This document shows, in pieces, positions 7,119 to 14,883 of a stretch of 20,593 nucleotides of DNA. Position 1 is the stretch's first letter; each line of letters starts with the position of its first letter. Location of the stretch: contig DAOPQD010000059.1 in the NCBI GenBank assembly GCA_035347995.1, forward strand, positions 1 to 20,593, written 5' to 3'. The notes below the pieces were generated by a model. The model saw only the letters and a program-made list of their open reading frames with translations, made no database searches and had not been told where the DNA came from. The translations under genes and the position numbers were made by a program. The DNA is from JAAZNO01 sp012798275. GTDB taxonomy: Bacteria > Chloroflexota > Anaerolineae > B4-G1 > SLSP01.

Positions 7119-9281
7119 TTGTCCGAGACCCGTACTTACAAAATCGCCGGATTGGCTTGTTCGGATTGCGCCGCGCGGATTCAGACCCAGGTGCGCGCCC
7201 TGGAAGGCGTCCGCACGTGTGAGGTGAACCCCGGGACGGGGACACTCACCGTGCAGCTCGACACGTCTGAGTTCGACCTCGACCGCGTGTCGCGCATTGT
7301 GGAAGAGACGGGGCACACGCTTGTGGTCGAGCGGACGCGCTCCGCTGCGTCCCAGGATCGGGCGTTGGCGACCTTCGCCCGCTTTTTGCTCTCCCGCACG
7401 GAGATGGTCCTCATGACCCTCGCCGGCGGGCTGACCCTGGTGGGCCTGGCGCTATCGCTCTTTCGCGTCCCGGAGCTGGTGACGACAGCAGTCTTCGCGT
7501 TGGCGATCCTTGTGGGCGGCGCCCCCGTCTTCCGCCAGGCCCTCAACGAGGGGTGGCGCGCGCGGATGCTGGGCATTGACACGCTCATGGTGATCGCCGT
7601 GTGCGGCGCGATGCTCATCGGCCAGTGGAGCGAGGCGGCCATCGTGGTCGTGCTCTTTTCCCTGGGCGAGGCGTTGGAGAGCTACGCCACCGAGCGTTCG
7701 CGGGGCGCGTTGGAAAGCCTGCTTGACCTCGCGCCGCCGACGGCGTTGGTCTTGCGCCCCGATGGGACGACAGACCTCCTTCCGGTTGAGGCCGTCGCTG
7801 TCGGCGCACGGGTACTCGTTCGCCCCGGCGATCGGATTGCGGTGGACGGCGTGGTGCGCGCCGGGCGCAGCGCGGTGGATCAGGCGGCGATCACGGGGGA
7901 GAGCGTGCCGGTGGACAAAGCCGCCGGCGACGAGGTCTATGCCGGCACCATCAACACCTCCGGCGCTCTGGAGGTGGAGGTGACGCGCCGCGCTGTGGAT
8001 TCGACCCTCAGCCGCATGATCACCCTGGTGCAGGAGGCGCAGGCGCGCCAGGCGCCGGTGCAGCGTTTTGTGGATCGCTTCGCGCGGGTCTACACGCCCG
8101 CCGTGACCCTCATCGCGGCGTTGATCGCTGGCGTGCCGCCGCTGCTCTGGGGACAACCCTTCTGGGGCGACAACGGTTGGCTCATGCGGGCGTTGCAACT
8201 CCTGGTCCTCGCCTGTCCCTGCGCCCTGGTCATCAGCACCCCGGTGAGCGTCGTGAGCGCGCTCACCCACGCGGCGCGACGCGGCGTCCTGATCAAAGGA
8301 GGGCAGACGCTGGAACGCCTGGGCGAGGTGACGCTCTTCGCTTTCGACAAGACGGGCACGCTGACCGAGGGCAAACCGGTCGCCACGGACATCCTCAAGG
8401 TGTGCGAGGACGCTGACTGCACGCGCAATGGGTTGCAACTCGCGGCTGCTGTCGAGGCGCAATCATCCCATCCCCTGGCGCGGGCTTTGGTGGCCGAAGC
8501 TCAGGCGCAGGCGCTCACTCCCCTGCCGGCGCAGGACGTCACCGTCCTGGAGGGGCATGGCGTCACGGGACGGGTCAACGGCGAGCGCGTGACCGTTGCC
8601 AGCCATCCCTATTTCGACGCCGTGTTCCCGCATTCCGAGGCCGTTTGCCGTGAGGCGGAACGTCTTGCCGCGGAAGGCCGAACGGTCACGCTGGTGGGCC
8701 ATGAAGAGAGCGTCTGTTCCCTCTTTGCCATCGCCGACACCCTCCGACCGGCGAGCGCCGAGGCGCTTGCGGCGCTGCGGGAATTGGGAGGTCTGCGCAC
8801 CGTGATGTTGACCGGTGACGGGATCACCGTCGCGGAGGCCATTGCGCGCGCTACCGGCGTGGATGAGGTCCGCGCCGGGTTGCTGCCGGAAGACAAGGTC
8901 AACGCCATACGCGACTTGCAGCGCGCCGCCGGGAACGGCTCCGGCGAGGTCGTCGCCTTTGTCGGGGACGGCATTAACGACGCCCCGGCGCTGGCGCAGG
9001 CCGATGTGGGGATTGCGATGGGCGGGGCCGGCTCGCAGCAGGCGCTGGAGACGGCGGACGTGGTGCTCATGGGCGACGATTTGCGGCAGTTGCCTTTCCT
9101 TGTGCGCTTGAGCCGCCGCACGCGGCGCACGGTGCGCGCCAACATTATCTTTGCCATGACGGTGAAAGCGGCCATCTTCGGGCTGGCAGCGGCAGGAGCG
9201 GGTTCGCTGTGGCTGGCGATCGTGGCGGACGTGGGCGCGTCGCTGGCGGTGATTCTGAATGGAATGCGGCTGCAGAAATAA
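7119..9281 (+). CDS. Zn2+/Cd2+/Pb2+-exporting P1B-type ATPase
   Basis: This 720-residue heavy-metal efflux ATPase is of the ZntA/CadA class and pumps divalent soft metals out of the cytoplasm. An N-terminal HMA domain has GLACSDC (Cys14, Cys17). ITGESVP marks the actuator domain. The membrane metal site is Cys366-Pro367-Cys368. The phosphorylated residue is Asp410 in DKTGTLTEGKP. SHPLARAL supplies the ATP-binding HP motif, and TGDG and GDGINDAP follow. Lys683 and Asp704 (ADVGASLAVILNGMRL) are the P1B-2 signature and argue against a copper pump. The start is TTG at 7119, supported by GGAGG at 7109-7113 and by HMA-domain alignment. It sits downstream of its likely zinc repressor and ends in a strong stem-loop. 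Confidence 0.95.
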   Translation: MSETRTYKIAGLACSDCAARIQTQVRALEGVRTCEVNPGTGTLTVQLDTSEFDLDRVSRIVEETGHTLVVERTRSAASQDRALATFARFLLSRTEMVLMTLAGGLTLVGLALSLFRVPELVTTAVFALAILVGGAPVFRQALNEGWRARMLGIDTLMVIAVCGAMLIGQWSEAAIVVVLFSLGEALESYATERSRGALESLLDLAPPTALVLRPDGTTDLLPVEAVAVGARVLVRPGDRIAVDGVVRAGRSAVDQAAITGESVPVDKAAGDEVYAGTINTSGALEVEVTRRAVDSTLSRMITLVQEAQARQAPVQRFVDRFARVYTPAVTLIAALIAGVPPLLWGQPFWGDNGWLMRALQLLVLACPCALVISTPVSVVSALTHAARRGVLIKGGQTLERLGEVTLFAFDKTGTLTEGKPVATDILKVCEDADCTRNGLQLAAAVEAQSSHPLARALVAEAQAQALTPLPAQDVTVLEGHGVTGRVNGERVTVASHPYFDAVFPHSEAVCREAERLAAEGRTVTLVGHEESVCSLFAIADTLRPASAEALAALRELGGLRTVMLTGDGITVAEAIARATGVDEVRAGLLPEDKVNAIRDLQRAAGNGSGEVVAFVGDGINDAPALAQADVGIAMGGAGSQQALETADVVLMGDDLRQLPFLVRLSRRTRRTVRANIIFAMTVKAAIFGLAAAGAGSLWLAIVADVGASLAVILNGMRLQK

Positions 9282-9292
9282 TCTGCAAGCTG

Positions 9293-9344
9293 CGCAGCTG
9301 ACGCAGAGGCCCTGGGAAATTCTAGGGGATCTGCGTCAGCTGCG
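9293..9344. terminator. stem-loop terminator after the ATPase gene
   Basis: CGCAGCTGACGCAG (9293-9306) pairs perfectly with 9331-9344, a 14-bp stem. The 24-nt loop contains an additional 4-bp pairing (CCCT with AGGG). It starts 12 nt after the ATPase stop and is followed by AAATAAAA, not a T-run. It lies between convergent genes and may act from both sides. A second weak stem, GGGGA/TCCCC (9404-9408 and 9413-9417), sits just after the GDT1-like gene on the minus strand. The remaining spacer holds no gene. Confidence 0.6.
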
Positions 9345-9423
9345 AAATAAAACTGTCGGGCGCTGAGGACCGGCGAGATTCTTGGGGGTACAGCTTTGCG
9401 TTAGGGGACGGCTCCCCCGCGCG

Positions 9424-10026
9424 TCACAGGACGCCCAGGCCCATCAGCACCCCCATCCCCACGAAGGCGATGGCGGAGAGCTGGAGCAGGCGCTGCTGCG
9501 GAATCCAGCGAGACAGTTGTTGCCCACCTACCACCCCCAGCGCGGTCACGGCGGTCAATGCCAGGCTGCCGCCGATGAACACCAGCCAGGGGGAGGGGCG
9601 CTTGCTCGCCAGCCCCAACACGGCGAGCTGCGTTTTGTCGCCCAGCTCGGCTAAAAAGAGCAGGCTGAAAGTCGCGCCAAAAGCGCGCCAATCCCAATGC
9701 GGTCGGGTTTTCTCACAGGTTGGCTCGGCCTCGCCGGTGTCCCCGGCGGCCGTTTTGGCCGCTTCACGCCAGATCAGCAGGCCCATCACCCCAAATGCTG
9801 CCGCCGCGAGGTAGCGGATCACCTCCATGGGGAGGACCGCGCCGAGCAGACTGCCGCCGACCGCGCCGAGCGCGGTCACAGCGGTGAGCGCCAGGCTTCC
9901 CCCCAGGAACACGGCCCAGGGGCTGCGGAATTTGCATGTCTGAGTCATCACCGCCAGCTGGGTCTTATCCCCCAACTCGGCAATGAAGATCAATCCGAAA
10001 GCCGAAAGCAGCGAGTCCCATTCCAT
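9424..10026 (-). CDS. GDT1/TMEM165 family cation transporter (UPF0016)
   Basis: This 200-residue membrane protein has two tandem repeats, each carrying the hallmark ELGDKTQLAV (Glu17 to Lys21 and Glu127 to Lys131). Each half also contains GGSLALTAVTALG (42-54 and 152-164), so the internal duplication is strikingly exact. Six or seven membrane segments are likely. Family members export Mn2+ (bacterial MneA/Mnx type) or exchange Ca2+ or Mn2+ for protons (yeast Gdt1, human TMEM165). Manganese export is the likeliest role, but this is inference. The cytosolic linker (about 90-112) is hydrophilic with one Cys. It starts 17 nt after the thioredoxin-CcdA gene, so the two form an operon. It converges on the zinc ATPase. 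Confidence 0.92.
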   Translation of the reverse strand: MEWDSLLSAFGLIFIAELGDKTQLAVMTQTCKFRSPWAVFLGGSLALTAVTALGAVGGSLLGAVLPMEVIRYLAAAAFGVMGLLIWREAAKTAAGDTGEAEPTCEKTRPHWDWRAFGATFSLLFLAELGDKTQLAVLGLASKRPSPWLVFIGGSLALTAVTALGVVGGQQLSRWIPQQRLLQLSAIAFVGMGVLMGLGVL

Positions 10027-10043
10027 TTTACCGACTCCCGCAG

Positions 10044-11459
10044 TTACCGGCTTCGTGCTTGCCTGGACTGGGGGCGGCGGTTCGTGCGGCGCTTTTTCGA
10101 GGGTCGCGCCTCCGAGCCGAGGTAAATGCCGTAGTGGGGGAGGATGACGCGATGCGCCAGCAAAACCAGCCCGGCAACGCCAAAGGCGGCGGCGAAGATC
10201 AGCAGCGACGTGCCCAGATTGTTCATCAAATTTGGGTTGATGAGCATGACGGCCGCCAGGGTGAGCATCAGCGTGCCGCCGACCAGCTTCAGAATGCGGC
10301 CGTGCTTTTCCTCTAACCTGCTGGATTTGAGCGTGAACACGGCGACGAGAAAGATCCCCAATTCATCAATCTGGTAGATGACCATGTACAGGAGCAGCAG
10401 GAGCCCAAAGGTGAGAGCGGGGATGTTCTGCACCGCGAGCAGATTGGTCCACAACACGGGGAATCCCGCCGTGCAGGCGAATTCCACCAGCGAAACCCCT
10501 GCCGACATCACGACCGTGGCCGTGATCATGCCCCACAGTGAATCGCCGGCATTCAGCACCCGACGGATGTTTTTGTAGATGCCGGGCTTTTTCTCATCGG
10601 AAATGGTGAAGGAGAGGCCCTCTTTGTACCAGAAGTAATCTTTGATATTCACGGCGGCGAAGAAGAGCGCGACAAGCGACACCACGACCTGAATCCACTT
10701 CAGGAAGCTCACGAAGGAGAACAGGGTGAACAGCCCGGCGATGAAGAGCACATAGACCAGCGAGGTCACGGTCAGGAACACCAGGCCGATGAGGAGCACC
10801 TTTTTGCGCGAGCCGGTGTGCAGGGTCAGCGCCAACAGAATGGAGAGCACCCAGAGCGAACAGGGATTGAAGCCGTCCACGATGGCGATCAGCAAGGTGC
10901 TCACCAGCAGGGATTGGGTGGCCAGGTCAACCGTGCCGAGGATGGGCAGGGTGAGTGTCGTTTTGTTGTCTGCCGGCGTGGTTTCGGGAGATGTGGAGGG
11001 GGTATCCGCTGTTTCTTCAATGCCGGGGATGACGCCGACGCCGGCATCGCGGCAACCGTCAACGGTGCAGGCGGCCACATAGGCTTCGATGCTGGCGCCA
11101 ATCTCAGCGGTATAGCCCGTCCAGTATTGTTGTCCAATAAATGTTGTGGGCACCCCTTGCGGCTCAAAGCCGAAAGCCGCTGCCATTTTCTTGAGCAACT
11201 TTTGATTTTCGGCGTTGTACCAGACTTCGTAGTCGCGGATTTCAACGGCAGGATAGCGCTGTGCCAGCTCTTTCAGGAAGGGCTCTTCCTCAGCGCAGTG
11301 CGGGCAGCCATCGCCCCAGAAGAAATAAATGACAACTGGTCGCGCTTGTTGTGACGCATTGCGTGCCAGAGTGGCTTGCGCTGCTGGAAACCACAAGCTC
11401 GTCGCCAGCACCAGCAGCCAGGCGACGGCGCTGAGCAGGACTACCCGTTTCTTCCCCAT
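10044..11459 (-). CDS. thioredoxin-CcdA fusion, membrane thiol-disulfide oxidoreductase
   Basis: This 471-residue protein starts with a signal or anchor sequence (residues 1-32). A thioredoxin-like domain has the redox motif CPHC (Cys52, Cys55) and cis-Pro in GVPTTF (Pro104), plus a second pair, Cys131 and Cys136. After a Thr/Pro-rich linker (about 148-170) comes a polytopic CcdA/DsbD-like domain with DGFNPCSLW (Cys200) and EFACTAGFP (Cys329), the two membrane cysteines that move electrons across the membrane. It ends in a basic tail. Known DsbD places thioredoxin after the membrane domain; here it comes first. It probably delivers reductant to outside proteins. ATG 11459 is chosen over TTG 11480 because the TTG overlaps the GGTGGAGGA ribosome site. 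It heads an operon with the GDT1-like gene. Confidence 0.87.
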   Translation of the reverse strand: MGKKRVVLLSAVAWLLVLATSLWFPAAQATLARNASQQARPVVIYFFWGDGCPHCAEEEPFLKELAQRYPAVEIRDYEVWYNAENQKLLKKMAAAFGFEPQGVPTTFIGQQYWTGYTAEIGASIEAYVAACTVDGCRDAGVGVIPGIEETADTPSTSPETTPADNKTTLTLPILGTVDLATQSLLVSTLLIAIVDGFNPCSLWVLSILLALTLHTGSRKKVLLIGLVFLTVTSLVYVLFIAGLFTLFSFVSFLKWIQVVVSLVALFFAAVNIKDYFWYKEGLSFTISDEKKPGIYKNIRRVLNAGDSLWGMITATVVMSAGVSLVEFACTAGFPVLWTNLLAVQNIPALTFGLLLLLYMVIYQIDELGIFLVAVFTLKSSRLEEKHGRILKLVGGTLMLTLAAVMLINPNLMNNLGTSLLIFAAAFGVAGLVLLAHRVILPHYGIYLGSEARPSKKRRTNRRPQSRQARSR

Positions 11460-11498
11460 GAAGCTCTTCCTCCACCCCAAGCAATTCGGCAGCCTTTA

Positions 11499-11526
11499 AG
11501 AATAGCACATTTTGGCAGGACGTAAA
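11499..11526 (-). promoter_or_regulatory. promoter for the thioredoxin-CcdA / GDT1 operon
   Basis: On the minus strand, TTTACG (11521-11526) and TATTCT (11499-11504) are 16 nt apart, and TG one base before the -10 makes it an extended -10. Transcription would start near 11492, about 33 nt before the ATG. Confidence 0.5.
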
Positions 11527-11547
11527 GGATTCGCGGTCTACACGTCA

Positions 11548-11567
11548 CCCGGCTTGTTTGGGCCGGG
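11548..11567 (-). terminator. hairpin after the lysozyme-like gene
   Basis: CCCGGC (11548-11553) and GCCGGG (11562-11567) form a 6-bp GC stem with an 8-nt loop, about 20 nt past the stop of the minus-strand gene that ends at 11589. No T-run follows on that strand, so termination here is uncertain. Confidence 0.35.
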
Positions 11568-11588
11568 GCGCGTCGTTTAGGGCGGATC

Positions 11589-12692
11589 TCAGGGGCTCGA
11601 GAACACCAGCTCGCGCCAGTAATCCAGATTTACGTCTCCCGGCAGCTCCCAGCCGTTGAGGAGCAGCCAGTCCAGGTGCACCAAAAAGTAGCGCATCACC
11701 CGCGCGTTATTGTCCTGCAGCAGGATGGTAGTCCAGTCGCCTCCCAGGGCGAAGTACTCATCTACCTCGCACGTGCCATTTTGTGCCAGCGAGAGCACCA
11801 TGTAGCGCTCCGTCAATGAGAGCGGCGCGGCGGGATCTTCGAGCTCGGTGATGCGGCGGTTGCCCAGGTCAATCTTGGCATACATGCCCTGCACGGCAGT
11901 CTCCGGCTCGAAGGGGTCGGCCTCTCCCAGGCCCAGCCCCTCTATTTCGGTAGGGCGCAGCTGTGCTATCCCGATGGACATGTTCTCCAGGCCGGGCAGT
12001 TCCAGGGCGGCTTTCTCCAGCGTGTCCATTCCAAATATGCGTTCCACGTCACTGGCCTGTTCGGCAATGGCTGCTGCGACCAGAACCGGTGGAATCTCTG
12101 GATAGGCGCGGCCCTCGGCCTGGATCAAAGCAGCGTTCGCCTGCACATCGGCTCGCCCGTGTAACAGGCGCAGCGCCGGCTTGTCTGCGTCCGTCGGCGC
12201 GGTCGCTACTTCCAATAACGGTTCACTGGCGGTGGTGATGAGCAGCTGATACCACTCATAGCGCTTACGCCAGGCCGGTGTTTCGGCCTCTTGAGTTTGC
12301 TGCAGGGAAGTCAGATCTGCTGCGGAGGGCATCGTTTGTGCCAGGGTCTCCGCTTCTATGGCCTCGATGTCGGCGCATCCTTCCGGCAACCTGCAAGGCC
12401 ATTCCCGCCGTTGGGGATAGGCGGCGCGGCGCGGTGTCTCGTCCGCCGCCGGCGGCGCGGGGATCGCCGCTGGCTGCGCCACGGTCGTCAGAGTGGAAAG
12501 CAGGCGATCCGGCGCGGCTGGCGCTGCCGTTTTGTCCAGCCGTTTGTATGCGACGGCATCGGAAGCCTCAGGGGATTTTCTTGAGGCTTCCGACAAGGCT
12601 CCCATTGTACCGCTAGCGAGAATCACCAGCAGCAGCACGAGCGCAGCTGCGACGTGTTTCCCTGTTCGCCGCACGCTTGTGGTTATGGTCAT
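11589..12692 (-). CDS. membrane-anchored protein with lysozyme-like (transglycosylase-fold) domain
   Basis: This 367-residue protein has a signal-anchor (about 14-32, VAAALVLLLVILASGTMGA) and then an Ala/Pro-rich low-complexity stalk (about 55-95). A possible disulfide pair follows (Cys100, Cys106). The C-terminal half carries PPVLVAAAIAEQ with Glu211 and NMSIGIAQLRPTE (238-249). This resembles the catalytic Glu and SxGLxQ segments of lysozyme-like transglycosylases. The family is not firmly recognised and cell-wall activity is inferred. The ATG at 12692 is chosen because it gives a standard signal-anchor; an in-frame GTG at 12740 would add 16 polar residues. It begins 68 nt after the ABC-F gene on the same strand, so it may be in that transcript. 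Confidence 0.6.
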   Translation of the reverse strand: MTITTSVRRTGKHVAAALVLLLVILASGTMGALSEASRKSPEASDAVAYKRLDKTAAPAAPDRLLSTLTTVAQPAAIPAPPAADETPRRAAYPQRREWPCRLPEGCADIEAIEAETLAQTMPSAADLTSLQQTQEAETPAWRKRYEWYQLLITTASEPLLEVATAPTDADKPALRLLHGRADVQANAALIQAEGRAYPEIPPVLVAAAIAEQASDVERIFGMDTLEKAALELPGLENMSIGIAQLRPTEIEGLGLGEADPFEPETAVQGMYAKIDLGNRRITELEDPAAPLSLTERYMVLSLAQNGTCEVDEYFALGGDWTTILLQDNNARVMRYFLVHLDWLLLNGWELPGDVNLDYWRELVFSSP

Positions 12693-12754
12693 GAACTTCC
12701 ACAAACTGGCGTATTGCCAGCCCTCCTGAGTTATGAGCACAACATTCCACGACC

Positions 12755-12760
12755 ATTATA
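12755..12760 (-). promoter_or_regulatory. candidate -10 for the lysozyme-like gene
   Basis: A perfect TATAAT on the minus strand directly follows the ABC-F stop codon (TAG, 12761-12763). No good -35 is seen 16-18 nt upstream. CAGGAGGG at 12719-12726 is too far from the ATG at 12692 to serve it directly. The gene could use this promoter or the ABC-F transcript. Confidence 0.35.
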
Positions 12761-14437
12761 CTACTTTCTGCCGGAGTTCATTGCACCTGTCGGCGTCGTT
12801 TTCTCGACGTAACCGGTGTAGTCGCCGGCATATTCCCGCAGGGCGCCCTCGTCTAGCTCGACGATGCGAGTGACCACCCGATTGAGGAAATAGCGGTCAT
12901 GGGAAATCACCAGCACCGTCCCTTCGAATTCATCCAGCGCCTGCTCCAGGACCTCGCAGGAGGGCAGATCCAAATTGTTCGTCGGCTCGTCGAGCAGCAG
13001 GAAGTTGGCGTCTGAAAGCATCAGTTTCGCCAGCTGCAGCCGACTGCGTTCGCCGCCGGAGAGCTGCTCCACGCGGTCGCGCACGCGCATGTAGGGAAAC
13101 AGAAATCGGCGCAGGACGCTCACTGCGGCCTGTTCCGACATGGATTTGGCCTCCCAAAGCTCCTCGATCAGCGTGCGGCGAGGGTCGAGGGTCTCGTGTT
13201 GTTGGGCGTAATACCCCAGCCGTACGCTTGGGCCGATGTGGATCACGCCCTGTGTCGGCATTTCCTGCCCCAGAATGCAGCGCAACAGCACGCTTTTGCC
13301 GGCGCCATTTTCACCCAACAGGCCTACCCGCTCGCCGTGCCAGATCAGCAGATTCAGCCCCCGCAGCACGAGGTTCTCGCCTCCGTCGGCAGTGGGGAAG
13401 ACTTTGTCCAATCCGATGATCTCCAGCACCTTGTTGGAGCCGCGCCAGCCGTTGAGCTCCAGTCCCATCCGCTCGCGTTCGAGCACCGGCTTTTCGATCT
13501 TGTCCATGCGCTCGAGCATTTTCTGGCGATGTCGCGCCTGCCGAATGTGACGCTCGTCTATGACGATGCTGGCCCAATACTCGAAACGGGCGATGGCCGC
13601 CTCGATGCGCGCGATTTCCTTTTGCTGCGCCGCATATAGTTGCTGCTGCCGCAACAGCCACAATTGTTTCTCGATCGCATACGCCGAATAGTTGCCCACG
13701 TAGTCCTTCAGCCGGTGCTCCTCGATCTCGCTGATGCGGCTCACCGTTTCGTCGAGCAGATAGCGGTCGTGTGACACGATCACGACGGCGCCGGGAAACT
13801 CCTGGATGAAGCGCTCCAGTCGGCGTTTGCCCGCCAGGTCGAGATGATTGTCGGGCTCATCCAGGAGCAAGAGGTTGCAGTCGAGCGCCAACAAGCGGGC
13901 CAGTCCTACCATTTTCTGCTGCCCCCCGGAGAGCGCGCTGACCGGCAGAGCGTAATCTGCTGCCTCGAAGCCCACAGCCTGCAGCGCCTGTTCACAGCGA
14001 CTGGCGTAACGGTAGCCGTCCTGCTCCTCGAAGGCGGCTTGCGCGCGGGCATGCGCGGCCAGCACTCGTGCGAGGGCAGTCGCGTCGGTGTAGATTTCGG
14101 GATCCGCCATCTGCAGTTCCAGACACCGCATCTCCGCCTCGAGGCGTTCCAGCGCCGTATTGGCGCTCAACACGGCTTCCCACGCCGTCTGTTCGGGGTC
14201 GAGCGCCGGCTCCTGCGCCAGATAGCCGATGCGCAGCTCGGCGTGCCGGAAAATGGCGCCCCGATCGGGCTGCAACACCCCCGCGACGATGCGCAGCAGC
14301 GTGGACTTGCCCGCGCCGTTCGCACCGACCAGCCCCACTTTTTGCCCGGCCTGAATTTCCCAGCTGACGCCGTCCAAGATGGGAAGGGCGCTATACTGCA
14401 AGGCAATGTCATCCAGTTTGACGATAATCGTGCTCAT
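12761..14437 (-). CDS. ABC-F family ATPase
   Basis: This 558-residue soluble protein has two ABC ATPase domains and no membrane segments, as in ABC-F proteins that act on ribosomes. Domain 1 has GANGAGKST (38-46), LSGGQ (169-173) and LLLLDEPDNHLD (Glu194). A charged linker (about 250-335) is the region that reaches toward the tRNA and peptidyl-transferase centre in this family. Domain 2 has GENGAGKS (375-382), LSGGE (459-463) and LLLDEPTNNLD (Glu484). Members either protect ribosomes from antibiotics or rescue or regulate translation; sequence alone does not decide. ATG 14437 fits the domain start and follows a GAGGA site. The upstream leader ORF and terminator point to inducible expression. 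Confidence 0.93.
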   Translation of the reverse strand: MSTIIVKLDDIALQYSALPILDGVSWEIQAGQKVGLVGANGAGKSTLLRIVAGVLQPDRGAIFRHAELRIGYLAQEPALDPEQTAWEAVLSANTALERLEAEMRCLELQMADPEIYTDATALARVLAAHARAQAAFEEQDGYRYASRCEQALQAVGFEAADYALPVSALSGGQQKMVGLARLLALDCNLLLLDEPDNHLDLAGKRRLERFIQEFPGAVVIVSHDRYLLDETVSRISEIEEHRLKDYVGNYSAYAIEKQLWLLRQQQLYAAQQKEIARIEAAIARFEYWASIVIDERHIRQARHRQKMLERMDKIEKPVLERERMGLELNGWRGSNKVLEIIGLDKVFPTADGGENLVLRGLNLLIWHGERVGLLGENGAGKSVLLRCILGQEMPTQGVIHIGPSVRLGYYAQQHETLDPRRTLIEELWEAKSMSEQAAVSVLRRFLFPYMRVRDRVEQLSGGERSRLQLAKLMLSDANFLLLDEPTNNLDLPSCEVLEQALDEFEGTVLVISHDRYFLNRVVTRIVELDEGALREYAGDYTGYVEKTTPTGAMNSGRK

Positions 14438-14499
14438 CCTGTGCTCCTCGAATGCCTGACCGGCGCCGTCCACGGCAGACATTCCAGAATGCGAGCGAC

Positions 14500-14529
14500 A
14501 AAAAGGCCGTGGACTGCGCGCCCACGGCC
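14500..14529 (-). terminator. intrinsic terminator in the ABC-F leader (attenuator)
   Basis: On the minus strand, GGCCGTGG (14522-14529) and CCACGGCC (14505-14512) form a perfect 8-bp GC-rich stem with a 9-nt loop, followed at once by five T (14500-14504). It lies about 30 nt after the leader ORF stop and about 65 nt before the ABC-F start, so it can stop transcription before the gene. Its loop and arm (14516-14523) also match 14570-14577 in the leader ORF perfectly over 8 bp, an alternative pairing that would disturb the terminator. Confidence 0.75.
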
Positions 14530-14559
14530 AGGAAATATGACCTGTAACTTTACATAAAA

Positions 14560-14658
14560 TCAAGGCTTGGGGCGCGCGGGAATATCGCGCGGGGTCTCAA
14601 AAGAGACGACCCCCGGCAAGCTCACGACGCTTTGACCCCATAGAAAGGTGATGTTCAT
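14560..14658 (-). CDS. 32-codon leader peptide upstream of the ABC-F gene
   Basis: A small ORF begins at ATG 14658 with MNITFLWGQSVVSL and ends in DIPARPKP. GGAGG (14665-14669) sits 6 nt before the ATG, and an extended -10 promoter lies only about 20 nt further upstream. It resembles no functional protein. Its place between promoter and terminator, with strong translation signals, suggests that ribosome progress on it controls the terminator at 14500-14529. Its last third contains self-complementary CGCGCG blocks (14573-14578 and 14586-14591) and the antiterminator arm (14570-14577). An in-frame extension upstream to 14853 runs through a palindromic repeat and lacks a ribosome site, so the short form is preferred. 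No transcript evidence is available. Confidence 0.65.
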   Translation of the reverse strand: MNITFLWGQSVVSLPGVVSFETPRDIPARPKP

Positions 14659-14679
14659 GGATTGCCTCCAGACAAACCC

Positions 14680-14688
14680 ATTATACCA
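14680..14688 (-). promoter_or_regulatory. extended -10 promoter of the ABC-F leader
   Basis: On the minus strand TGGTATAAT reads as a perfect extended -10 (TG-N-TATAAT). The -35 region 17 nt upstream (GTGGCC) is poor, as is common where the extended -10 is strong. Transcription would start near 14673, leaving about 15 nt before the leader-peptide ATG, just enough for its GGAGG. Confidence 0.65.
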
Positions 14689-14726
14689 GCAATTGCGCAA
14701 ACGGCCACGGGCGTAAAAATCGCTCT

Positions 14727-14836
14727 GCCCCGGAATGAATTCCGGGGCTGCTATGCCAGGCCTGCTAAAGCGGGCCGCCCAAACAATGCGCTTGAGCCTG
14801 GCTGCCTGCTTCAGGCCGGGGATTTCGTCCCCAGCC
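14727..14836. repeat. palindromic intergenic repeat cluster
   Basis: Three stem-loops follow each other. GCCCCGGAAT (14727-14736) pairs with 14739-14748, 10 bp. GGCCTGCT (14759-14766) pairs with AGCGGGCC (14769-14776) with one G-T wobble. GGGGA (14818-14822) pairs with TCCCC (14828-14832), extended by GGC/GCC. The last unit, 14812-14838, matches 17311-17337 at 22 of 27 positions, so it is a dispersed repeat. It fills the gap between the ABC-F promoter and the flavin reductase stop and may serve as a terminator for the latter. Confidence 0.65.
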
Positions 14837-14883
14837 GCTGCGCCGCATCTCATTCTCCTGGGACACGGCGTTGGGAACCGGAA

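Noticed and set aside
7452..8462. A 336-codon open frame antisense to the ATPase gene
   Set aside because: Low-complexity Arg/His/Ala-rich translation, no ribosome site, and fully inside a well-supported P-type ATPase gene.
7119..9281. Copper-exporting (CopA) assignment for the ATPase
   Set aside because: It has the Lys and Asp membrane signature of P1B-2 pumps and lacks the Asn/Tyr and Met/Ser pairs of CopA; the regulator is also a zinc-type ArsR.
14659..14853. Longer version of the leader ORF starting at 14853
   Set aside because: The extension runs through a palindromic repeat and through the promoter at 14680-14688; the start at 14658 has GGAGG.
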